From the NCBI RefSeq assembly GCF_031846305.1, contig NZ_JAVRHY010000009.1:1-64000 (forward strand): a stretch of 64,000 bases of DNA, in the 5' to 3' direction. The notes below the pieces were generated by a model. That model was not told where the DNA came from and ran no database searches. It saw only the letters and a list, made by a program, of their open reading frames with translations. The position numbers and the translations under genes are program-made. Below, piece by piece: positions 58,232 through 64,000 of the stretch (within the stretch, counting starts at the first letter, position 1; the number at the start of each line of letters is the position of its first letter). The DNA comes from Spectribacter acetivorans. GTDB lineage: Bacteria; Pseudomonadota; Gammaproteobacteria; Nevskiales; Salinisphaeraceae.

Positions 58232-59119
58232 ATGAGTAACACGTCCCCCGATTTCACCAAGCAGACCGTCGAAGTGCTGGGCCGGCGCATGGCCTATGTC
58301 GAGGCCGGTACCGGCGATCCGGTGGTGTTCCTGCATGGCAACCCCACGTCGAGCTATCTGTGGCGCAACATCCTCCCGCACGCCATCAGCCTGGGCCGCT
58401 GCATCGTCCCCGATCTGATCGGCATGGGCGATTCGGACAAGCTTCCCGATCCCGGGCCGGGCAGCTATCGCTTCGTCGAGCACCGACGGTATCTGGACGG
58501 ACTGCTGGACGCCCTCGGCGTCAATGACAACGTGATCCTGGTGCTGCACGACTGGGGCTCGGGGCTGGGCTTCGACTGGGCCAATCGCCATCGCGACCGC
58601 GTCGCCGGCATCTGCTATATGGAAGCCATCGTCCAGCCGTTATCGTGGTCCGACCTGCCCGACTCGATGCAGGGCATCTTCCAGGCCATGCGCTCGTCGG
58701 CGGGCGAGGAAATGGTGCTGGACAAGAACGTGTTCGTGGAGCGCATCCTGCCGGCCTCGATCCAGCGCGAGCTGACCGCCGCCGAGATGGATGAGTACCG
58801 CCGGCCGTTCACCGACGCCGGCGAGGCCCGACGGCCCACCCTGACCTGGCCACGACAGATTCCGATCGACGGCGAGCCGGCCGACGTGACCGCCATCGTC
58901 GACGACTACGGCCAGTGGCTCGCCACCAGCGACGACCTGCCCAAGCTGTTCATCAACGCGGATCCCGGCATCATCCTCACCGGCGGGCCACGCGAATTCT
59001 GCCGGTCCTGGCCGAATCAGACGGAAGTCACGGTGGATGGGCTGCACTTCATCCAGGAAGACTCGCCCGATGCCATCGGGCGGGCCCTGGCCGGCTTCAT
59101 TCAGCAGGTACGCGGATGA
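58232..59119 (+). CDS. dhaA: Haloalkane dehalogenase, DhaA/LinB subfamily
   Basis: This enzyme hydrolyses carbon-halogen bonds of haloalkanes to alcohols. The 295-residue alpha/beta hydrolase has the complete subfamily II set: Asn37 (HGNPTS) and Trp108 for halide binding, nucleophile Asp107 (HDWGS), Glu131 as acid (YMEAI) and His272 as base (LHFIQED). These fall within one residue of LinB numbering. It follows cbiX by 12 bp and overlaps the next gene by 4 bp. Activity on natural halogenated compounds is likely; the in vivo substrate is unknown. Confidence 0.92.
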   Translation: MSNTSPDFTKQTVEVLGRRMAYVEAGTGDPVVFLHGNPTSSYLWRNILPHAISLGRCIVPDLIGMGDSDKLPDPGPGSYRFVEHRRYLDGLLDALGVNDNVILVLHDWGSGLGFDWANRHRDRVAGICYMEAIVQPLSWSDLPDSMQGIFQAMRSSAGEEMVLDKNVFVERILPASIQRELTAAEMDEYRRPFTDAGEARRPTLTWPRQIPIDGEPADVTAIVDDYGQWLATSDDLPKLFINADPGIILTGGPREFCRSWPNQTEVTVDGLHFIQEDSPDAIGRALAGFIQQVRG

Positions 59120-59385
59120 TCGACAATCGCCGATTCTGGCTGGTGGGCAACCTGGTCACCCTGTTGCTGCACGCGGCCGGCCTCTGGCTTTACGTCACCG
59201 ACGGATTCAACAGTCCGGTAGCGCAGTTGTGGGCGGTGATCATCGCGATTCACATCCTGGAAATTCCGCTGGCCTTCCTGGCGGTGGCCGAGCGACGCAT
59301 TCCCTGGGGTCTGACCGTGATCAACACCCTGATCTTCGGCTTCACCTGGTGGGTGCCTACCCGCCGCGGGGTGTTTCATGCGTAG
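59116..59385 (+). CDS. Small membrane protein, three helices
   Basis: This 89-residue protein has three hydrophobic segments (about 8-27, 35-57 and 66-82). It ends RRGVFHA. No family is recognised, though the arrangement resembles small DUF-type integral proteins. The ATG overlaps the dehalogenase stop (ATGA), and the 3' end overlaps tspO by 8 bp, so it belongs to the cbiX-dhaA-tspO run. Confidence 0.72.
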   Translation: MIDNRRFWLVGNLVTLLLHAAGLWLYVTDGFNSPVAQLWAVIIAIHILEIPLAFLAVAERRIPWGLTVINTLIFGFTWWVPTRRGVFHA

Positions 59386-59830
59386 TGCCCTGGCCGGGCT
59401 TATCTGCGCGGCCGTGGTGGCGGCGGCGGCCGGCACCGGCATCCTGTTCCAGCCGGGCGCCTGGTATGCCGGCCTGATCAAGCCCGCCGGCACACCGCCG
59501 AATATCCTGTTTCCGATCGCCTGGACGCTGCTTTACATCACCATGGCGCTTGCCGCCTGGCTGGTCTGGCGGGTGCGGGGCCTGGGCCCGGCTCTGTGGC
59601 TGTTCGGCATTCAACTAACCCTGAACGCGCTCTGGTCGCCGGTGGTATTCGGCGCCCATCGGCTCGACCTGGGCCTGCTGGTGATCATCGCGCTATGGCT
59701 GGCGGTCCTGGCCACCTGGCGGGCCTTCGCCGCCGTACGCCCGCTGGCCGGAGCGATGCTGCTGCCGTATCTGGCCTGGGTCGGTTTTGCCGGCTATCTC
59801 AACGCCGGGCTGCTCTGGCTCAACGGCTGA
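59378..59830 (+). CDS. tspO: TspO/MBR family tryptophan-rich sensory protein
   Basis: TspO is a five-helix membrane protein that binds porphyrins and cholesterol-like ligands. The 150-residue product has WYAGLIKPAGTPPNILFPIAWTLLYITMALAAW and QLTLNALWSPVVF, the signature aromatic-rich blocks, and ends VGFAGYLNAGLLWLNG. Length is normal. It overlaps the preceding gene by 8 bp. A chelatase (cbiX) lies four genes upstream in the same run, so a tetrapyrrole link is possible. Confidence 0.92.
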   Translation: MRSALAGLICAAVVAAAAGTGILFQPGAWYAGLIKPAGTPPNILFPIAWTLLYITMALAAWLVWRVRGLGPALWLFGIQLTLNALWSPVVFGAHRLDLGLLVIIALWLAVLATWRAFAAVRPLAGAMLLPYLAWVGFAGYLNAGLLWLNG

Positions 59831-59915
59831 CCGCGCGGGGAGACGCGATACACTCCCCGGGGTATCGAATCAATCCTCGCCGGTAGCGACCGGCCCGTTC
59901 TCAGGAGTCGCTCTC

Positions 59916-60725
59916 ATGCCCAAACAACGATTTCTCGACCGCTACGGCCCCTGGGCACTGGTTACCGGTGCCTCGGCCGGCCTCGGCGCCGAATTCGCGC
60001 GGCAACTGGCCGCCTGCGGGCTCAATCTGGTGCTGGTGGCCCGGCGGGCCGACCGCCTGAATGAACTGGGGGAGCGTCTCGAGCGCGAGTACGGCGTCGA
60101 CACCCTGAGCGTGCCGCTGGACCTGTCCCGACCGGACTTCATGCCGGACCTGGAACAGGCCATCGGCGACCGCGAGATCGGCCTGCTAGTCAACAACGCC
60201 GGCTTCGGCAACACCGGCGCCTTCCTCAAGGGCAAGCTCGAGGACGACCTGCGCATGCTCGACGTCAACTGCCGGGCGCCGCTGATCCTCACCCATGCCC
60301 TGGGCAACGCCATGACCGAGCGCGGCCGCGGCGGCATTATCATGCTTGCCTCGGTGGCCGGCCTGATCCCCAATCCCTATTTCGCCCACTACGCCGCCAC
60401 CAAGGCCTGGGACCTGTTCCTGGGCGAGGGGCTGCACGTGGAACTCAAGGACAAGGGGGTGGACGTGCTGAGCCTGTGTCCGGGCCCCACCCGCACCGAA
60501 TTCTTCGACGTGGCCGAGGTGGACGAGGGCAAGTGGCCCGCCGCCGCCCGCAAGACAATCATGGATGCCGACGATGTGGTTGCCGCCGCCCTCAAGGGCC
60601 TCGGGCGGCGCAGCGTGGTGATCCCGGGCTGGTCCAACCGGCTGCTGGTAGGCAGCACTCGCATCACCCCGCGCAGCGTGACCAGCGCCCTGGCCGGCCG
60701 AGTGATGAAGATGGCCGGCGGTTAG
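59916..60725 (+). CDS. SDR family oxidoreductase
   Basis: This is a classical short-chain dehydrogenase of 269 residues: WALVTGASAGLGAEFARQL cofactor motif, NNAGFGNTG near residue 91, catalytic Ser in ASVAGL and YAATKAW as Tyr-x-x-x-Lys. The DltE-like pattern suggests a short-chain or hydroxysteroid-type substrate, which remains unknown. AGGAG lies 9 nt before the ATG at 59916; the longer frame is rejected. The stop overlaps the convergent hydrolase by 4 bp. Confidence 0.88.
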   Translation: MPKQRFLDRYGPWALVTGASAGLGAEFARQLAACGLNLVLVARRADRLNELGERLEREYGVDTLSVPLDLSRPDFMPDLEQAIGDREIGLLVNNAGFGNTGAFLKGKLEDDLRMLDVNCRAPLILTHALGNAMTERGRGGIIMLASVAGLIPNPYFAHYAATKAWDLFLGEGLHVELKDKGVDVLSLCPGPTRTEFFDVAEVDEGKWPAAARKTIMDADDVVAAALKGLGRRSVVIPGWSNRLLVGSTRITPRSVTSALAGRVMKMAGG

Positions 60726-61609
60726 AGGCCCCCAGGACGTCCAATGAAGTCGCGGATCAGCCTGGCGACCTGGTCCGGGCACTCCTCCTGCACGAAGTGG
60801 GCAGCATCCAGGCTTTCCACCCGGATGTGGTCGAACACGTCGTCCAGATGCCGGGTGAATTCGGGCACGATCACCGGATCGTGCCGGCCGTGGATGTACA
60901 GCCCGGGCATGGCGAAACGCTGCCCTGCCAGCTCGGCCCAGCGGGCCCGGTCCGCCTTGTACGTGCGGTAGTAGTTGGCGCCGGTGGTGGCGGTGTGCGG
61001 CTGGCGATAGCAGCGCACATACTCGTCCAGCGCGTCGGCGGGAAAATCGAGCCGCGACCAGGTGCGCAGGAAGTGGCCCAGCCAGGCCCGCTCGTTGCCG
61101 GGGATCATGGCTTCGGCCAGCCCGTCGCCATGATCATCCCGCGCATTCTGAAAGAACTGGTACCAGAGCGCCGCGGGGTTGTTTCGCAGCGCCGCCTGGG
61201 CAGCGGCATTGCCGCGCGCATTGGGCAGCACATGGATGTTGAGCAGCACCAGACCGTCGAATCGGCCGGACTCGGCCAGGGCCGCCTCCTGGGCCACCGC
61301 CCCGCCCCAGTCGTGACCGACCAGCGTGGCACGCCGAATCCCCAGCACATCGAGCAGCGCCAGCAGATCGGCGCCCAGCGCCTGCTTGGTATAGGCCTCG
61401 AGCGTCAGGCTGCGTTCCGCGTCACCCAGTCCGCGCAGATCCGGCGCAATCACGCGGTATTGCTCGGCCAGCCGGCTTGCCACCGGCCACCAGCACCAGG
61501 ACGACTCCGGCCAGCCATGCACCATCACCAGCGGCGGTCCGCTGCCCATCACGCGGCAGGCGAAGCGCCCGCGCGGCGTGTCCACCGGCTGCACCGAAAA
61601 ATCACTCAT
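60722..61609 (-). CDS. Epoxide-hydrolase-like alpha/beta hydrolase
   Basis: The 295-residue protein has the HGWPESS oxyanion motif near residue 31 and GHDWGGAVAQEAAL with nucleophile Asp near residue 99. HGRHDPVI is the acid region, and AAHFVQEECPD holds the catalytic His. These fit epoxide hydrolases and related dehalogenases more than esterases (no nucleophile Ser). The start MSDFSVQPVD is clear; a 645-codon open frame extends upstream antisense to the SDR gene and is rejected. It is divergent from that SDR across 114 bp. Confidence 0.85.
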   Translation of the reverse strand: MSDFSVQPVDTPRGRFACRVMGSGPPLVMVHGWPESSWCWWPVASRLAEQYRVIAPDLRGLGDAERSLTLEAYTKQALGADLLALLDVLGIRRATLVGHDWGGAVAQEAALAESGRFDGLVLLNIHVLPNARGNAAAQAALRNNPAALWYQFFQNARDDHGDGLAEAMIPGNERAWLGHFLRTWSRLDFPADALDEYVRCYRQPHTATTGANYYRTYKADRARWAELAGQRFAMPGLYIHGRHDPVIVPEFTRHLDDVFDHIRVESLDAAHFVQEECPDQVARLIRDFIGRPGGL

Positions 61610-61723
61610 GGCCCTGTCTCCTGCCGTGCGCGCCATCGCGAGGTTATCGCGGCCCGCCAATACTGCGAATAATCGTGATTGCCGATAATCTCGCGGGCGA
61701 GTCCAGACAACCAGGAATCCGCC

Positions 61724-62584
61724 ATGGCGAATCTGAACGGCAAGACGCTCTTCATCACCGGCGCATCGCGCGGCATCGGGCTGGCGATCGGCCTGCGCGC
61801 TGCCCGTGACGGCGCCAATGTGGCCATCGCGGCCAAGACCGCCGAGCCGCATCCCAAGCTGCCCGGTACCATCCATACTGCGGCCGAGGAAATCGAGGCC
61901 GCGGGCGGCCGGGCCCTGCCACTGGTCTGTGACATCCGCGACGAGGATCAGGTCAACGCCGCGGTGGCAAGCACCGTCGAGCACTTCGGCGGCATCGACA
62001 TCTGCGTGAACAACGCCAGCGCCATCAACCTGACGGGCACGCTGGACACGCCGATGAAGCGGTACGATCTGATGCACCAGATCAACGCCCGCGGCAGCTT
62101 CCTGGTCAGCCAGACCTGCATCCCGCATCTCAAGCAGGCCGCCAATCCGCACGTGCTGAACCTGTCCCCGCCGCTGGATTTCTCGGCAAAGTGGTTCGCG
62201 CAGCACGCCGCCTACAGCCTGGCCAAGTACAGCATGAGCGTCTGGGTGCTGGGCATGGCCGAGGAGTTCCGCCGGGATGGCATCGCCTTCAATGCGCTGT
62301 GGCCCCGCACCGCGATCGCCACCGCCGCCGTGCGCAACCTGCTGGGCGGGGAGGATATGGTCAACGCCTCGCGCACGCCCGAGATCATGGCCGACGCCGC
62401 CCACGAAATCCTGATCCGGCCCAGCCGCGAGTTCAGCGGCAACTTCTGCATCGATGACCAGGTGCTGTTCGACGCCGGCGTCACCGACTTCCGCCAGTAC
62501 AAGGTCGACCCGGACGCGCGCGAGCTGGCGCCCGATTTCTTCGTGCCGGATGACAATACCCCGCCGCCGGGGGCCATGGACTGA
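61724..62584 (+). CDS. SDR family oxidoreductase, HSDL2/AtuG-like
   Basis: The 286-residue protein is a short-chain dehydrogenase of the extended HSDL2/citronellol-catabolism-like group: LFITGASRGIGLAIGLRAARDG, NNASAINLTGTLDTP, LNLSPPLD with Ser, YSLAKYSM as Tyr-x-x-x-Lys, and NALWPRTAIATAA. An AGGAA site precedes the ATG. Group members act on acyl or terpenoid chains; substrate is unknown here. It is divergent from the epoxide-hydrolase-like gene and 65 bp before greB. Confidence 0.87.
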   Translation: MANLNGKTLFITGASRGIGLAIGLRAARDGANVAIAAKTAEPHPKLPGTIHTAAEEIEAAGGRALPLVCDIRDEDQVNAAVASTVEHFGGIDICVNNASAINLTGTLDTPMKRYDLMHQINARGSFLVSQTCIPHLKQAANPHVLNLSPPLDFSAKWFAQHAAYSLAKYSMSVWVLGMAEEFRRDGIAFNALWPRTAIATAAVRNLLGGEDMVNASRTPEIMADAAHEILIRPSREFSGNFCIDDQVLFDAGVTDFRQYKVDPDARELAPDFFVPDDNTPPPGAMD

Positions 62585-62649
62585 GCGGCCGAGGCGGCCG
62601 TATCTCCCGCTTTGCCGTGGATTCGCCGGTCCTGTGCGGGGGTGGCTAG

Positions 62650-63129
62650 ATGCCGGCACAACGCGACTACATCACCCGCGCCGGCTGGCAGATGCTCCGG
62701 GATGAAGCCGATCACCTGTGGCGCACGCGCCGGCCGGCCGTGGTGCGGGCACTCGCCGATGCCGTCGCCGAGGGGGATCGCTCGGAGAACGCCGAGTACA
62801 TCTACCGCAAGAAGGAATTGCGGGAGATCGACCGGCGGCTGCGCTATCTGGGCCGGCGACTTGACCAGCTGGTGGTGGCCGACGCCAGGCCCGATGATCC
62901 CGGGCGGGTGTTCTTCGGCGCCCGCGTCACGCTGATCGACGAGGCCGACCACGAACACATCTACCGCATCGTCGGCGCGGACGAGACCGACGCCGCCACC
63001 GGCGCCATCAGTCTGCATTCGCCCGTGGCCCGGGCGCTGCTGGGCCGCACGGTAGGCGACGCGGTGGCCGTCTCGCTACCCGGCGGACAAACCGAGTTCG
63101 AGATTCTCGCCGTGGCATACCCCGGCTGA
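62650..63129 (+). CDS. greB: Transcription elongation factor GreB
   Basis: GreB rescues backtracked RNA polymerase by stimulating RNA cleavage. The 159-residue protein has an N-terminal coiled coil whose tip carries the acidic pair (GDRSENAEYIY, near residues 42-52). The GreB-specific RKKELREIDRRLRYLGRRLDQL and a C-terminal FKBP-like domain (VFFGARVTLID, SPVARALLGRTVGDAV) follow. A GGGGGTGG stretch precedes the ATG. The end lies 7 bp before the MFS gene. Confidence 0.95.
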   Translation: MPAQRDYITRAGWQMLRDEADHLWRTRRPAVVRALADAVAEGDRSENAEYIYRKKELREIDRRLRYLGRRLDQLVVADARPDDPGRVFFGARVTLIDEADHEHIYRIVGADETDAATGAISLHSPVARALLGRTVGDAVAVSLPGGQTEFEILAVAYPG

Positions 63130-63136
63130 CCGGGGC

Positions 63137-64000
63137 ATGGTGACCACCGCCGACAACGTGCTCAGCCTGCCGGCCTTCCGGCGGCTGCTGGTGGCCCGGG
63201 TGGCCGCGACCCTGGCCACCCAGACCCAGGCCGTCGTGGTCGGCTGGCAGCTCTACGGGCTTACCGGGGACCCGATGACCCTGGGCTGGGTCGGGCTGGC
63301 CCAGTTCCTGCCGATGCTCGTTTTCATCCTGCCGGCCGGGGACCTGGCCGACCGGGTCGACCGCCGCCGGCTGCTGGCGGTGAGCTGGACCACCCAGGCG
63401 GTGGCCGGCGCGCTATTCCTGCTGCTGACGCTGAACGCCACAACCAGCGTGCTGCCGTTCTATGCGGTGCTGGTCCTGTTCGGCACCGCCCGGGCGCTGG
63501 CCGCCCCGGCCCTGCCGTCGCTGGTGCCGCTGGTGGTGGGCGAGCGCCTGCTCAGCCGCGCGGTCGCCTGGCACTCCTCGTTCTTCCAGATGGCCATCGT
63601 GGTGGGCCCGGCACTGGGCGGGCTGATCTACCTGCTGGGGCCAGCCGCCGGTTATCTGCTGGCCGCGGTGCTGTTCGCGGTGGCCGGGGTCGCCATTGCC
63701 GGCCTGCCGCTGGCCCGGGCGCAGCAGGCATCCCGCGAGACCGGCAGCGCGGTTCAGCGCTTTCTGGCCGGCGTGGCCTACGTCCGGTCGCGGCCGATGA
63801 TTCTGGGCGCGCTGTCGATGGACCTGTTCGCGGTACTGCTGGGCGGGGCCACCGCTCTGCTGCCGGTCTACGCCGCCGAAATCCTGCACGTGGGGCCGGT
63901 CGGCCTGGGCATGCTGCGCAGCGCGATCGCCCTGGGCGCATTCGTTACCGGCATCTGGCTGGGGCGACGGCCGCTCACGCGCCGTGCCGGCCCGGCGATG
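63137..64000 (+). CDS. MFS transporter, incomplete at window edge
   Basis: An open frame starts at ATG 63137 (MVTTADNVLSLPAFRRLLVA) and stays open to the last base, giving at least 288 residues. It shows a major-facilitator pattern: the loop motif GDLADRVDRRRLLA between helices 2 and 3, VGPALGGLIY near helix 5, and at least eight hydrophobic segments. It resembles EntS-like exporters (MFS_3). The C-terminal third is outside the window. It follows greB by 7 bp. Confidence 0.88.
   Translation, partial: MVTTADNVLSLPAFRRLLVARVAATLATQTQAVVVGWQLYGLTGDPMTLGWVGLAQFLPMLVFILPAGDLADRVDRRRLLAVSWTTQAVAGALFLLLTLNATTSVLPFYAVLVLFGTARALAAPALPSLVPLVVGERLLSRAVAWHSSFFQMAIVVGPALGGLIYLLGPAAGYLLAAVLFAVAGVAIAGLPLARAQQASRETGSAVQRFLAGVAYVRSRPMILGALSMDLFAVLLGGATALLPVYAAEILHVGPVGLGMLRSAIALGAFVTGIWLGRRPLTRRAGPAM

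Noticed and set aside
60722..62659. A 645-codon open frame on the minus strand
   Set aside because: Only the last 295 codons encode the epoxide-hydrolase-like protein. The rest runs antisense to a clear SDR gene and has the His/Gln-rich look of reversed GC-rich coding sequence.
1..64000. CRISPR arrays, insertion sequences, prophage or integron structures
   Set aside because: I found no regularly spaced repeats, transposase or integrase genes, phage structural genes or attachment-site duplications anywhere in the window.

Overview
The window is a gene-dense, high-G+C stretch of bacterial chromosome carrying 77 protein genes that I can support. Gene content and order point to a gammaproteobacterium, probably near the Chromatiales, Salinisphaerales or Xanthomonadales; I cannot name the genus. 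The markers are lysM-dprA-smg-topA-tsaC-hemF, def-fmt-rsmB, hisBHAF, hisIE-tatABC, rpsU-yqeY and slt-cca-uppP. I saw no rRNA, tRNA, CRISPR array, prophage or insertion sequence. The last gene runs off the right edge.

Layout. 1-2.7 kb (minus): a small secreted protein, then tatABC and hisIE. 2.8-9.3 kb (plus): trkA-trkH potassium uptake, a TPR protein, homoserine kinase, a TRAP permease pair and an acetyltransferase; the TRAP binding protein follows on the minus strand. 10.8-14.2 kb (plus): dtd and hisBHAF. 14.2-16.9 kb (minus): def-fmt-rsmB. 17-24.9 kb (plus): lysM-dprA-smg-topA-tsaC-hemF-oxyR. 25-36.8 kb: sulfite-exporter-type permease, slt, NDUFA9-like protein, cca, uppP, folM, DUF1631, dusB, a BON lipoprotein and an OYE-type flavoenzyme. 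36.9-41.6 kb: an orphan bEBP-like AAA+ ATPase, dinB, DUF3080 and a ParM-like actin. 41.6-45 kb: a PhoP/PhoQ-type locus with divergent small envelope genes. 45-54.8 kb: a hydrolase, sppA, the tsaD-folBK-DUF3253-lipA operon, rpsU-yqeY, bcp and a flavin oxidase. 54.8-64 kb: small membrane proteins, sufT, a short cbiX, a haloalkane dehalogenase, tspO, two SDRs, an epoxide-hydrolase-like enzyme, greB and an MFS transporter.

Two results came from reading the DNA itself. First, inverting the single segment trkA-hisF (about 2.8-14.18 kb) restores two gene orders at once: def-fmt-rsmB-trkA-trkH and hisBHAF-hisIE-tatABC. An 11-bp inverted repeat lies at both inferred breakpoints. Second, three direct repeats of the form GTTCAG-N5-GTTCA(G/T) lie upstream of small secreted-protein genes. 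Two of them form a back-to-back pair at the phoPQ locus, each exactly 11 bp from a candidate -10 box. Together they suggest a small PhoP regulon.

Other points are a FolB-FolK fusion enzyme, a 141-nt imperfect palindrome at 45.0-45.2 kb, rpsU-yqeY without dnaG-rpoD, an N-terminally divergent AAA+ protein with GAFPGA in place of GAFTGA and no DNA-binding domain, and a chromosomal ParM-like actin with no visible partner.
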